Position numbers and translations under genes: made by a program
Source of the DNA: Alicyclobacillus sp.
GTDB taxonomy: Bacteria; Bacillota; Bacilli; Alicyclobacillales; Alicyclobacillaceae
Length of the DNA: 53,301 nucleotides
Reading direction: 5' to 3'
NCBI GenBank assembly: GCA_023511295.1
Contig: JAIMBT010000027.1
Coordinates: 1-53,301 of the forward strand
The notes under the pieces: generated by a model
The model's database searches: none
What the model was told of the DNA's origin: nothing
Seen by the model: the letters and a program-made list of their open reading frames with translations, nothing else
Part shown: positions 17,103 to 26,194 of the stretch, in pieces
Position numbering within the stretch: the stretch's first letter is position 1
Layout of the letters: each line of letters starts with the position of its first letter

Positions 17103-18521
17103 GTGAATCGAGGCACCTCTTTTCGCGTCATCGCAAGCACGCTGGTGCTGGGGCTTGTCATCGGTTCTGGCGGTACCCTGCTGGGGTTGAAGGCAGCCAA
17201 TATCGCGCTGGTCCCCGGCACCGGTTCGGCAGCGTTCCAGAAGTTCTTTTCGGCGTACGACGACCTGCACAACCAGTACTACAAGCCGGAATCGAATGCC
17301 ACCCTGCTCGACGGTGCCATCGTCGGCATGACCCAGTCGCTGGGAGATCCGTTTACGGAGTATTTCACGCCGAGCGGCGCACAGCAGTTCAATGAGATGT
17401 TGTCGAGTTCATTCGTCGGCATCGGCGTCACGATTCAGCAGGCGGACAACGGGGCGGAGATTGTGTCGGTCTTGAACAACTCTCCTGCGAAGCAGGCGGG
17501 TCTTCACCCGCGCGACGTGATTGTCCAGGTGAACGGCAAAAACGTCGAGAAGATGACCGTGCAACAGATCAGCAACTTGGTCGTGGGGCCGGTTGGCAGT
17601 ACGGTCACCATCGGCGTGCTCCGCCCGGGTGACGCGGATATCCTGCACTTCACGATGAAGCGCGCCAAGGTTGAGAAACCCTCGGTCGTGACGAAGATGA
17701 TGGACCACCACGTCGGCTACATGCAGATCTCGGTCGTTGCATCGAACACGGCAACGGAAGTCCAGCAGGGCCTCGCGGCGCTGAAACAGCAGGGCATGCG
17801 TTCGTTGGTATTAGATCTGCGTGGGAACCCGGGCGGCTACCTCGATGTGGCCGTGCAGATTGCCAGCGACTTCATTCCACAGGGGAAAGTCGTGGTGCAG
17901 ACGGAAGATCGGCACGGGCGGATCGACAAGATCACCTCGAAGGGGCCCGGCTCAAACCTACCGGTTGTCGTTTTGATGGATGAGGACACCGCCAGCGCTG
18001 CCGAGATCTTGTCTGGCGCCCTGCACGAGGACGACGGTGCACCGCTGGTGGGGACGCGCTCGTACGGTAAAGGCACCGTGCAGGTGACACAGTCGTACAG
18101 CGACGGAAGTTCCCTGAAGTTCACGATTCAGAAGTGGCTGACTCCGGACGGAGAATGGATTAACAAGAAGGGGCTGACCCCGACCTATCCAGTTCAGCTT
18201 CCCTCGTATACGAGTCTGCCGACCTTGGCCAGCCAGACGTTGCCCCTGCAGGCCGGTGAGAACGACAAGGCCGTTCAGGTGTTGCAGCAGACGCTTGCTG
18301 CGCTCGGTTACACGGTGGACCGCACGGACGGGTACTTCGACGCCAGCACGGCGGCAGCCGTCCGGCAGGCCCAAAGCAAGGCTGGCCTCCCGACGACCGG
18401 GGTGGTTGATGCGAAGACCGCGGCGGCCATCGACGACGCGTTCGCCAAGTTGCTCTCGAATTCCGACACGCAACTGCAGGCGGCTGTAAAAATCGCCATC
18501 CAGCGCCAAACATCTCCGTGA
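17103..18521 (+). CDS. ctpA: C-terminal processing peptidase (S41) with PDZ and peptidoglycan-binding domains
   Basis: A 472-residue secreted, membrane-anchored serine protease. One helix at about 8-28, a PDZ domain (about 95-190), the S41 core with catalytic Ser298 (TASAAEIL) and Lys323 (SYGKGTVQ), and a C-terminal peptidoglycan-binding domain of the PG_binding_1 type (about 385-465: KAVQVLQQTLAALGY). GTG 17103 follows GGAAGGAGGGG. B. subtilis has the same ftsEX-ctp-minJ order. A strong terminator ends the ftsE-ftsX-ctpA unit. Confidence 0.94.
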   Translation: MNRGTSFRVIASTLVLGLVIGSGGTLLGLKAANIALVPGTGSAAFQKFFSAYDDLHNQYYKPESNATLLDGAIVGMTQSLGDPFTEYFTPSGAQQFNEMLSSSFVGIGVTIQQADNGAEIVSVLNNSPAKQAGLHPRDVIVQVNGKNVEKMTVQQISNLVVGPVGSTVTIGVLRPGDADILHFTMKRAKVEKPSVVTKMMDHHVGYMQISVVASNTATEVQQGLAALKQQGMRSLVLDLRGNPGGYLDVAVQIASDFIPQGKVVVQTEDRHGRIDKITSKGPGSNLPVVVLMDEDTASAAEILSGALHEDDGAPLVGTRSYGKGTVQVTQSYSDGSSLKFTIQKWLTPDGEWINKKGLTPTYPVQLPSYTSLPTLASQTLPLQAGENDKAVQVLQQTLAALGYTVDRTDGYFDASTAAAVRQAQSKAGLPTTGVVDAKTAAAIDDAFAKLLSNSDTQLQAAVKIAIQRQTSP

Positions 18522-18557
18522 CCTCTGGCAGGACACGGGGGAATCGATGTCGAATAG

Positions 18558-18590
18558 CAGTCTGTACGGTGTACAGGCTGTTTTTGTTTT
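18558..18590 (+). terminator. Intrinsic terminator after ctpA
   Basis: CAGTCTGTAC (18558-18567) pairs with GTACAGGCTG (18571-18580), with one G/T wobble and a 3-base loop. The T-rich tail TTTTTGTTTT follows at once. This is the clearest intrinsic terminator on the + strand here and separates ftsE-ftsX-ctpA from the minJ-like gene. Confidence 0.9.
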
Positions 18591-18614
18591 GCGAAAGGAC
18601 GGTGGACGCCGAAC

Positions 18615-19964
18615 ATGCAGTGGCACGCGTTGTGGCTGTCCGTCGTCACAGTGCTTCGAGATCTATTTCTGAATCCGGTGTGGTACGCCGGCTTCGGATT
18701 GGCGTTTTGGGACCTTCGGCGAACGTCCGGATTGGAGCGGCGGATGTTTGGGCTGCGCGCGACCCGGCCTCTTCGCCGCACGCTGTTGCGGGGGGTGCAG
18801 GGCCTCGCGGCGGGCGTGGTGTTGTCCGCGTTGCTCGTCGGTACCGGCGTGGTGGTCCAAGTGTGGGAAGTCGCTGCGTTGTCTGTGTTGAGCTTGGTTC
18901 TGGCTTGCATCCGCCTGCGCTTTCTCTCACCCGTGTACGCGGGGGCCTTGCTGATGACGGCGTCGTTTGCAGCCAGGGCGGGGCACCCGCGATGGGGTGG
19001 GGTGTGGGGGGCAGTGGTCCACCACCTCGGCGGATTCCGGACAGGTGCCTGGATGACGGTGCTGGCCGGCAGCCTGCTGGCGGAGACGGCATTGGTGTGG
19101 TGGACGGCTCGCCATGGGACGTCGCCGATGGTCGTTCAGAGCAAGCGTGGACGCGGGATTGGAGCGCTCTGGCTGCAACTGGCTTTTGTCGTTCCGGTGG
19201 TGATTCCGACCGTCGGCGCGATGTGGCCCGCGCCTGCCTATGCCTCGGGAGCTTTGCACGGCCTGTGGTTATCTGGCGCAGCGCTCTTTTCGCTCCTCGG
19301 TTTGCCGCTTCTTGCCGGGACCAGTGGCGTGTTCTACGCGCTGCCACCTCAACAGTACATCCGGCAATGGGCCGGGCTGAACGTTGTCTGTGCAGCCGTA
19401 CTGCTGGCTGGCATGGCGGCGCACCGATTCGCAGGGTGGCCGTCGCTCTGGTGGCTGCTCTGGCTGGTGGTCGGTGTCCGGGAATGGCAACGCGCGTGGA
19501 CCGGATGGCAGCAGTCGCGTCGGGACCCGCTGTTTGCCCCCACAGAAGAGGGCGTGACGGTCCTCAGCGTCCTTCCCGGCAGTCTGGCCGAGACGCTTGA
19601 CTTGCAACCCGGCGAACGCGTGATGGAGGTCAACGGCATCGCGGTGCACTCCCCGTACGACGTGCACTTCGCGTTGAACCAGAATCCTGCGTATGTCCGG
19701 CTGCGGGTATTGGACAGGCGCGGTGAACCGCGGTTGACGGGCCATACCGTCTACGAGGGGGAGCGCGTGCAGTTGGGACTGGTGTTTGCCCCGGACGAGG
19801 TGCGGCGCGACGGCCTCGCGCGTCCCCGCTTTGGGCTGCTGGAGAGCTTGTACGCGGAACAGCTCGCTCGGCGGCAGCCGTACCAGCCGACCGACTCGAC
19901 TTCAAACGCCTCCTCGCTGAACGAAGAGGTGGCGGCGGCTTCCGAGCCGCGTGAGCCTTCGTGA
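18615..19964 (+). CDS. minJ: MinJ-like polytopic membrane protein with PDZ domain
   Basis: A 449-residue protein with about eight membrane helices in the first 310 residues and a C-terminal PDZ domain (about 315-395: GVTVLSVLPGSLAETLDLQPGERVMEVNG). This matches MinJ (YvjD) of B. subtilis, which bridges DivIVA and MinD at poles and septum; the position after ftsEX-ctp also matches. Sequence similarity to MinJ is inferred from architecture and synteny. ATG 18615 has only a weak ribosome site (AAAGGACGG about 12 bases away). The last 40 residues are a hydrophilic tail. Confidence 0.75.
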   Translation: MQWHALWLSVVTVLRDLFLNPVWYAGFGLAFWDLRRTSGLERRMFGLRATRPLRRTLLRGVQGLAAGVVLSALLVGTGVVVQVWEVAALSVLSLVLACIRLRFLSPVYAGALLMTASFAARAGHPRWGGVWGAVVHHLGGFRTGAWMTVLAGSLLAETALVWWTARHGTSPMVVQSKRGRGIGALWLQLAFVVPVVIPTVGAMWPAPAYASGALHGLWLSGAALFSLLGLPLLAGTSGVFYALPPQQYIRQWAGLNVVCAAVLLAGMAAHRFAGWPSLWWLLWLVVGVREWQRAWTGWQQSRRDPLFAPTEEGVTVLSVLPGSLAETLDLQPGERVMEVNGIAVHSPYDVHFALNQNPAYVRLRVLDRRGEPRLTGHTVYEGERVQLGLVFAPDEVRRDGLARPRFGLLESLYAEQLARRQPYQPTDSTSNASSLNEEVAAASEPREPS

Positions 19965-19979
19965 TAGGTGGTGTGACCC

Positions 19980-20786
19980 GTGGACATCGCAACGATTGGC
20001 GGAATCTTACTGGCAGTCGTCAGCCTGGTCGTCGGCTTTACCCTGGACGGTGGCAGCATCACCGCGCTCATCAATCCGTCAGCCCTCATCCTGGTGATTG
20101 GCGGAACCCTCGGCGCAACCATGGTGACCGTGGGCCTTGGCGAGTTTCTGGGCCTCTTCAAATACGTGAAGATTGCGCTGCTCCAAAAGAAACAGGACCC
20201 GTTGCAGACCGTGGACATGTTGATTGACCTGGCGTCCGTGGCGCGGCGGGAGGGCATCCTGGCTTTAGAGGAACGCTTGGAGTCGACCGACGACGCATTC
20301 CTGCGCAACGCCCTGCAACTCGTCGTCGACGGCGTGGACATGGAACTCGTGCAGGAGTACCTGGACACCGAGATCACGTACATATCCGAACGTCATAAAG
20401 CGGCAGCGAAGTTGTTCGAGGCGGCGGGCGGGTTTGCGCCGACCATGGGAATCATCGGAACGGTGATGGGGCTCGTACACGTCCTGGGAAGCCTGACGAA
20501 CATCGACAAACTGGGGCCGTTGATTGCCACCGCCTTTACGGCGACGCTGTACGGCGTCGCCAGCGCCAACGTCCTGTGGTTGCCGATTGCCGCAAAGCTG
20601 CGGTACCGGAGTGAGCGGGAGATTCTCATGCTGGAAATGGTCAGTGAGGGCGTGCTGTCCATCCAAGCGGGCGAAAACCCGAACATCCTGAGCCAAAAGT
20701 TGCGCGCCTTCCTGCCGCCGTCCCAGCGCGTGCGGGCAGCCAAGTCGGAACGGGGTGAAGCTGGTGTCGAGACGGCGCGGACGTAG
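19980..20786 (+). CDS. motA: Flagellar motor stator protein MotA
   Basis: A 268-residue MotA/TolQ/ExbB-type stator channel protein. Four membrane helices: about 2-22, 30-50, 145-170 and 178-200, with the large cytoplasmic loop between helices 2 and 3 that contacts FliG. The conserved segment FAPTMGIIGTVMGLVHVLGSL is visible. GTG 19980 follows AGGTGGTG and lies 15 bases after the minJ-like stop. MotB overlaps the end by about 30 bases. No flagellar structural genes are in the window. Confidence 0.95.
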   Translation: MDIATIGGILLAVVSLVVGFTLDGGSITALINPSALILVIGGTLGATMVTVGLGEFLGLFKYVKIALLQKKQDPLQTVDMLIDLASVARREGILALEERLESTDDAFLRNALQLVVDGVDMELVQEYLDTEITYISERHKAAAKLFEAAGGFAPTMGIIGTVMGLVHVLGSLTNIDKLGPLIATAFTATLYGVASANVLWLPIAAKLRYRSEREILMLEMVSEGVLSIQAGENPNILSQKLRAFLPPSQRVRAAKSERGEAGVETART

Positions 20787-21546
20787 ACGCGGGAGTGGCG
20801 ATGACGAGGCGCACAACAACGAGCGTTGGCTCATCACCTACTCGGACTTAATCACGCTGCTCATGATCTTCTTCGTCATCATGTACGCGATGTCGAAGGT
20901 CGACGTCGCAAAGTTCATGACCCTGACGGAGTCCCTCGCGGCGGCGCTCAACCATTCCCAGGAGATTCCGCTGAAGGACCTCGGAAAGACCGGATTGGTG
21001 GTCCCAGCAAACCCGACGGACAACGGCGACAAGACCCAGCAGCCGCCTGCGTCCACGCCGCACACAACGCAGAACGACGCAGCGCTCGACAACCTGTACA
21101 ACCAGGTGAAGCAGTACATCGAAGCGCACCACTTGGAAGGCAATGTCACCATCGTGAACGAGACGCGCGGGGTGCAGATCACGCTGCGCGACGTCGTCCT
21201 GTTCGACACAGGTCAGGCCACCATCCGCCCGGACGCACAGGCGCTGCTGAAGGGTTTGGTCCCCTTCCTGCAGTCGCTGAACAACCCGATTGTCATTGAG
21301 GGCTACACGGACAACGTGCCCATCTCCACGCCTCAGTACCCGTCCAACTGGGAACTTTCGTCCGCCCGCGCCATCGGCGTGGTCCGCTTCCTCATCTCGT
21401 GCGGCATCAGCCCTCCGCGACTGTCAGGTGTCGGGTACGGGCAGTACCACCCGGTGGTCCCGAATGACACGCCGGAGCATCGCCAGGAGAACCGGCGAAT
21501 CAACATCGTGATTCTGCGTCAAAGCGGAAGCTCTGACGCCGGGTGA
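20755..21546 (+). CDS. motB: Flagellar motor stator protein MotB (OmpA-domain)
   Basis: A 263-residue stator partner of MotA. A basic N-terminus, one helix at about 25-47 with the essential proton-binding Asp31 in TYSDLITLL, a Pro/Thr/Gln-rich linker, and a C-terminal OmpA/MotB peptidoglycan-binding domain (about 130-255: VLFDTGQATIRPDA, IEGYTDNVPI). The presence of Tyr/Ser around the Asp does not settle the coupling ion. GTG 20755 overlaps motA; GTG 20764 is an equally likely start with GGGGTG 6 bases before it. Confidence 0.95.
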   Translation: MKLVSRRRGRRRGSGDDEAHNNERWLITYSDLITLLMIFFVIMYAMSKVDVAKFMTLTESLAAALNHSQEIPLKDLGKTGLVVPANPTDNGDKTQQPPASTPHTTQNDAALDNLYNQVKQYIEAHHLEGNVTIVNETRGVQITLRDVVLFDTGQATIRPDAQALLKGLVPFLQSLNNPIVIEGYTDNVPISTPQYPSNWELSSARAIGVVRFLISCGISPPRLSGVGYGQYHPVVPNDTPEHRQENRRINIVILRQSGSSDAG

Positions 21547-21560
21547 CAGGAGGAAGAACT

Positions 21561-22532
21561 GTGGATCTCGGTCGGCCATTGCCCATCATGCACAGTACAT
21601 TCGCCGGTGACGGGTTGGCGGGGTTGGTGGCCCAGGTTTATGACGTTCCGCGCGTCCGCGCGTGCAACCTGCTGTCCCGAGGCCTGAACGACACCTATCG
21701 GGTCGCCACCGCCGGTCCAACCTTCATCCTTCGCGTCTACCGGACACCGTGGCGCACGCACCGTGACGTACTGTACGAACTCGAAGCCATCTCGATGCTT
21801 CACGAGGGCGGCCTCGCGGTCGCGGCGCCGATTCGGACGCGTTCCGGCGACTGGGCCGTCCAGGTGGCGGCTCCCGAAGGGACACGGGACGTGGTGCTGT
21901 TCTCGTACGCGCCAGGCGAGGTACCGCGTTTGAACCCGGAAATCAGTCAAGCCTACGGGCGCCTGGCCGCGCGCATGCACAGCCTCACCGCACGGTTCGA
22001 GACCGCATATGCACGGACACCGCTGGATCTCCGCCATCTCATCACACAGCCTCTGGAACAGATCCGCCGTGTCATGCCGCGGTACAGCGATGCTTTGCCG
22101 TACGTTGAACAGTGGGCGGAGTGCATCCTTCGCGACCTGCCAACCTCGAAACTGGACTGGGGTTTCTGTCACGGTGACCTCCACGACTGGAATGTGCACA
22201 TGAAGGACAGCGTTTTAACGCTGTTCGACTTCGACTGTTGCGGGCCCGGTTTCCGCGCCTACGACCTCGCCGTGTTCCTATGGAACCTCACCGTCAACTA
22301 TCCAACCGGCATCGACGAGAACTGGTCCGCCTTCTTGGCTGGCTACTCAGCCGTGCGGCCGGTGGATGCGGTGGACGTCGCCGCCACGAAACTGCTGGTC
22401 GCCGCGCGCCGGTTTTGGTTGGCGGGTCTCTATCTCACGAACGAAGATGTATGGGGTGCCGGACTGGTCAATCGTGGGTTCTTCCGGTCCTTCGTCGAGC
22501 AACTGCAGAGTGACGAGACGAGGTGCCGGTGA
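21561..22532 (+). CDS. Aminoglycoside phosphotransferase (APH)/choline kinase-fold enzyme
   Basis: A 323-residue kinase-fold protein. The N-lobe has NDTYRVATAGPTFILRVYR, with the ATP-binding Lys replaced by Arg in ILRVYR as is common in this family; the C-lobe has the catalytic CHGDLHDWNVH and the magnesium motif LFDFDCCGPG. It resembles SrkA/homoserine kinase II-type proteins rather than a resistance enzyme, so the substrate is unknown. GTG 21561 follows AGGAGG by 7 bases, immediately after motB, and it may be co-transcribed with motAB. Confidence 0.85.
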   Translation: MDLGRPLPIMHSTFAGDGLAGLVAQVYDVPRVRACNLLSRGLNDTYRVATAGPTFILRVYRTPWRTHRDVLYELEAISMLHEGGLAVAAPIRTRSGDWAVQVAAPEGTRDVVLFSYAPGEVPRLNPEISQAYGRLAARMHSLTARFETAYARTPLDLRHLITQPLEQIRRVMPRYSDALPYVEQWAECILRDLPTSKLDWGFCHGDLHDWNVHMKDSVLTLFDFDCCGPGFRAYDLAVFLWNLTVNYPTGIDENWSAFLAGYSAVRPVDAVDVAATKLLVAARRFWLAGLYLTNEDVWGAGLVNRGFFRSFVEQLQSDETRCR

Positions 22533-22609
22533 GGTTGGCCGGGACCGCCTCGACGCCGAATCCCGCATCTCCCACCGCACTCCCCGATGTCACGCCATTG
22601 GCAACCATG

Positions 22610-22645
22610 CGAACACTTGTTCTCCGTGCGCTGTGGTGGTAACAT
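22610..22645 (+). promoter_or_regulatory. SOS promoter of uvrB with a LexA (DinR-type) box
   Basis: CGAACACTTGTTCT at 22610-22623 matches the Bacillus-type LexA box CGAAC-N4-GTTC. It overlaps the -35 hexamer TTGTTC (22617-22622), which is 17 bases from the -10 hexamer TAACAT (22640-22645). Bound LexA should block RNA polymerase until DNA damage. Confidence 0.85.
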
Positions 22646-22754
22646 AAAAAGGTGCACCATGGAACGGCCCCGGGTGGATGTGTGTTCCACTTTCGCTCCT
22701 GCCACGCCGGTCGCGCGGCCGGGGCTTGGGGACAGACGACGAGGAGGTGCTCCG

Positions 22755-24743
22755 GTGTCTGCGGAGGACGGCAAGTTCGAACTGGTCTCAGATTACCAAC
22801 CTCAGGGGGACCAACCCCAGGCGATTGCGGAACTGGTCGACGGCGTTCGGAGCGGCCTGCGGCACCAGACTCTGCTCGGCGTAACGGGTTCAGGCAAGAC
22901 GTTCACCATGGCCAACCTGATTGCGCAGATCAACCGGCCGACGCTGGTGATTGCGCACAACAAGACGCTGGCGGCGCAGTTGGCCGCGGAGTTCAAGGAG
23001 TTCTTTCCCCGCAACGCGGTGGAGTACTTCGTCAGTTACTACGATTACTACCAACCGGAGGCGTACATCCCGTCGACGGATACCTATATTGAAAAGGACG
23101 CGAAGATCAACGACGAGATCGACAAGCTGCGCCACTCAGCGACCGCATCCTTGCTGGAGCGCAACGACGTCCTCGTGGTTGCCAGCGTCTCGGCCATCTA
23201 CGGTTTAGGAAACCCAGAGGAGTACCGAGATCACGTGTTGTCCCTGCGCCCCGGGATGGAACGCAGCCGCGACAGCATCCTGCGGAGACTGGTGGACATG
23301 CAGTACGAGCGCAACGACATCAACTTCACCCGCGGGACGTTTCGCGTGCGGGGCGACGTTGTGGAGATCTTCCCCGCGTCCCGGGGTGAGCAGGCCATCC
23401 GCGTCGAGATGTTCGGCGATGAGATTGACCGAATCACCGAGATTGACGTGCTGACCGGGGAGATTGTCGGTTATCGGGACCACGTGGGCATCTATCCGGC
23501 CTCCCACTTCGTGACCTCGCGGCCTCGCTTGGAAGCGGCTATCACTCGGATTCAGGCGGAACTTCGGGAGCGGCTGGAGGAACTGCGCGAAGCGGGCAAA
23601 CTGCTCGAGGCGCAGCGGCTTGAACAGCGCACGAACTACGATATCGAGATGATGCGCGAGATTGGCTTTTGCTCCGGGATTGAGAACTACTCGCGGCACC
23701 TCGAAGGGCGAGGGGCAGGAGAGCCGCCGAATACGCTGCTCGACTACTTCCCAGAGGGGTTCCTCACCATCATCGACGAATCCCACGTCACGCTGCCGCA
23801 GATTCGCGGAATGTACGGCGGCGACCGGACGCGAAAGCAGACGCTGATTGAGCACGGATTCCGGCTGCCCTCTGCTGCAGACAACCGCCCGCTGACCTTC
23901 ACCGAGTTCGAGGGGAAGATTGGTCAAGTGGTGTATGTGTCCGCGACGCCGGGACCATACGAATTGGAACATCAACAGCGGCAGGTGGAACAGATCATTC
24001 GGCCGACCGGGCTCCTCGACCCAGAGATCTTCGTGCGCCCGATTCAGGGTCAGATTGACGACCTGGTGGGCGAGATCAACGTGCGGGTGAAGCGTTCGGA
24101 ACGCGTGTTGGTCACGACCTTGACCAAGAAGATGGCGGAGGACCTCACGGACTACCTCAAGGAGCTCGGCATGAAGGTGCGCTACATGCACTCGGACGTG
24201 AAGACCATGGAGCGGATGGTCATCCTCCGCGACCTTCGACTCGGGGTGTTCGACGTGTTGGTCGGCATCAACCTGCTGCGCGAGGGACTGGACCTTCCCG
24301 AGGTGTCCTTGGTTGCGATTCTGGACGCGGACAAGGAGGGCTTCCTGCGCGCGGAGCGATCCCTGATTCAGACCATCGGACGCGCGGCGCGCAACGCCAA
24401 CGGTCAGGTCATTATGTACGCAGATCAGATCACCGAGTCGATGCGCGTCGCAATCGAGGAGACGGCGCGGCGGCGGGCGAAGCAGCAGGCGTTCAACGAG
24501 GCCCACGGTATCACGCCGGCGACGATTCAAAAGGCGGTGCGCGATGTGATTGAGGCGACGCGCGCGGCCGAGAGCGCGTCGGACACGCTGACGGTGGTTC
24601 AGCAGGCAGAGAAACTGTCAGACCGGGAAAAACGAGACCTGGTCGCCAAGCTTCAGCAGGAGATGAAGGAGGCGGCGAAGGCCTTGCAGTTCGAGCGGGC
24701 AGCCGAGTTGCGCGACCTGATTATGGAACTGTCTGCGTCCTAA
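22755..24743 (+). CDS. uvrB: Excinuclease ABC subunit B
   Basis: A 662-residue helicase-like subunit that verifies DNA damage after UvrA and recruits UvrC. It shows Walker A GVTGSGKT, the beta-hairpin region [15 protein letters not shown], Walker B TIIDESHV, helicase motifs [22 protein letters not shown] and QTIGRAARN, and a C-terminal UVR domain ([22 protein letters not shown]). GTG 22755 follows GAGGAGGTG; the frame opens at 22587 but that part is the promoter and leader. Controlled by the LexA box upstream. It is separated from uvrA by a reverse-strand gene, unlike the usual uvrBA operon. Confidence 0.97.
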   Translation: MSAEDGKFELVSDYQPQGDQPQAIAELVDGVRSGLRHQTLLGVTGSGKTFTMANLIAQINRPTLVIAHNKTLAAQLAAEFKEFFPRNAVEYFVSYYDYYQPEAYIPSTDTYIEKDAKINDEIDKLRHSATASLLERNDVLVVASVSAIYGLGNPEEYRDHVLSLRPGMERSRDSILRRLVDMQYERNDINFTRGTFRVRGDVVEIFPASRGEQAIRVEMFGDEIDRITEIDVLTGEIVGYRDHVGIYPASHFVTSRPRLEAAITRIQAELRERLEELREAGKLLEAQRLEQRTNYDIEMMREIGFCSGIENYSRHLEGRGAGEPPNTLLDYFPEGFLTIIDESHVTLPQIRGMYGGDRTRKQTLIEHGFRLPSAADNRPLTFTEFEGKIGQVVYVSATPGPYELEHQQRQVEQIIRPTGLLDPEIFVRPIQGQIDDLVGEINVRVKRSERVLVTTLTKKMAEDLTDYLKELGMKVRYMHSDVKTMERMVILRDLRLGVFDVLVGINLLREGLDLPEVSLVAILDADKEGFLRAERSLIQTIGRAARNANGQVIMYADQITESMRVAIEETARRRAKQQAFNEAHGITPATIQKAVRDVIEATRAAESASDTLTVVQQAEKLSDREKRDLVAKLQQEMKEAAKALQFERAAELRDLIMELSAS

Positions 24744-24829
24744 ACCGCCCGACGGTCACATTCGGGGAGACTTTCAAACTTCCCCGGCGACGCCCGCCCG
24801 GAGGTCGGAGCGCCGCCGCGGATGGGGTC

Positions 24830-25930
24830 TCAGTAGGTGAGGTTCACAGGGGAGGTCCCGGTCGTTTGGTTCCCGGTGGTTTGCTGCGTGCCACTGGCCG
24901 CACCGGAGCCGGCAGAAGTCCCGTTGTCGGTCGAAGTGCCAGTGGCACCACTCGCCGCGCCGTCGCCTGATGGGCTCGATGTGCCGCTGTTGCCAGTGGC
25001 GGTGCCGCTGCTGCCACTCGCCGACCCACCGCCGCTCGCCGACCCGTCCAAACTGCTCACATTGTCCACTTGCCAGATGCCCTGTGCGGAAGGCACCAGG
25101 GTCCAGTCGTTGTCGGCGCTGATGTAGCGGAGGTCGCCGTTGGTGTAAGAAATGGTATCAACTTCCGTCGTTGGGATGTCGATTTCCGACGTTGTCGCCT
25201 GCATGTCGCTGAGGTTTGCGTGAAACAGGGTGAGCTGTAGCTTGCGGATGTCGTTCTGTTGCACCACCGCCGACCAAGGGTTGCTCTGGTTGTACTGTTC
25301 CGATGCCGCCAAAAAGCCGCTGGTGATATACCCTTCGTGGAACAGCGTCTCGAGCGGGGCGTTCGGGTCGGAGTTGGCATTGAGGTTGGTGGACAACGCG
25401 TCCGCATACTGAATCACGGCATCGTACGGCTTACCCACGTAATTGAGCGAGGTCTGGAGATCCCACGTGGTCCCGTCCCACGTGTCGGTCACGCCGACCC
25501 GGCTGAGCACCTGCTCCAGGTACCAGATGGGCAGGTAGGTCGTCTGAACGCCAGACGCAGGGTCGACGGCGACTATAGCGTCCACCTTTTGAAGGGGTGT
25601 GCCGTTGAGCGTGATGGTCACGTTCCCGGTTCCGATGTGGACGTTGCCCAGGTTCGGTTGCATGTAGGTCGGCGTTTGCAAGGCCCATGTGTGACCATCC
25701 CACTTCGCGGCGAGGGTGATGCCCAGCTTGTTCAACACCTGATTTAGGTAGAAGATGGGCATGTAGGTCGTACCGCTGCGAACCAGGCCTGCGGGCTTAT
25801 TCACCGACAATCCGTTCAGTTCAATGTTTTTCGCATTCGCGGGGGACGTCGCGGCAAATGCGGGCGTGCTGAGGACACCCACCACGACGCTGACCACGCC
25901 CGCTGCCACTGCTGCGCGAGCCTTCGACAT
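24830..25930 (-). CDS. Secreted stalk-domain protein (copper amine oxidase N-terminal-like)
   Basis: A 366-residue secreted protein. Residues 1-27 are a signal peptide ending AFA. Two repeats of the copper-amine-oxidase-N/stalk type follow (VRSGTTYMPIFYLNQVLNKLGI at about 50-72 and TTYLPIWYLEQVLSRVGV at about 130-148), each ending in a WDGxTWxLQT motif. A middle alpha/beta domain (about 165-290) is unassigned, and the last 75 residues are Ser/Gly/Thr-rich low complexity. AAAGGCGG precedes ATG at 25930. It is convergent with uvrB and divergent from uvrA. Probably a wall-associated protein; function unknown. Confidence 0.8.
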   Translation of the reverse strand: MSKARAAVAAGVVSVVVGVLSTPAFAATSPANAKNIELNGLSVNKPAGLVRSGTTYMPIFYLNQVLNKLGITLAAKWDGHTWALQTPTYMQPNLGNVHIGTGNVTITLNGTPLQKVDAIVAVDPASGVQTTYLPIWYLEQVLSRVGVTDTWDGTTWDLQTSLNYVGKPYDAVIQYADALSTNLNANSDPNAPLETLFHEGYITSGFLAASEQYNQSNPWSAVVQQNDIRKLQLTLFHANLSDMQATTSEIDIPTTEVDTISYTNGDLRYISADNDWTLVPSAQGIWQVDNVSSLDGSASGGGSASGSSGTATGNSGTSSPSGDGAASGATGTSTDNGTSAGSGAASGTQQTTGNQTTGTSPVNLTY

Positions 25931-26124
25931 AGAAACGCCGCCTTTCGGAATCGATTGTCTGAAACAATAGGTTAGAAGAACGAGCAGAACGGGAAACACG
26001 TTACTGTACCCTGCGGTCGCAAGCAATCGGCGGTTGCTTCATGAACTGACGACGGATGGACGCGTTGGGAGATAGCCCCTGCGCGACCACGACGGGGTTC
26101 CATGCCTTGCCTCGAGCAGGGGTG

Positions 26125-26133
26125 TGGTATGAT
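26125..26133 (+). promoter_or_regulatory. Extended -10 promoter of uvrA
   Basis: TGGTATGAT fits an extended -10 (TG-N-TATGAT). TTGCCT at 26107-26112 is a possible -35 with short 15-base spacing. No LexA box like that of uvrB is seen in 26030-26194. Confidence 0.5.
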
Positions 26134-26194
26134 CCGGCTGCATTCACCGGATTGAATCGGGTTTCTACATTTCATTCTGTGGAGGTGGCCGCAC

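Noticed and set aside
21561-22532. Aminoglycoside resistance gene
   Set aside because: It has the shared kinase fold but its motifs and context fit a general metabolite kinase; nothing points to antibiotics.
25954-25968. ATTGT-N5-ACAAT inverted repeat upstream of the stalk-protein gene
   Set aside because: Only 5-base arms in an AT-rich leader; could easily arise by chance.
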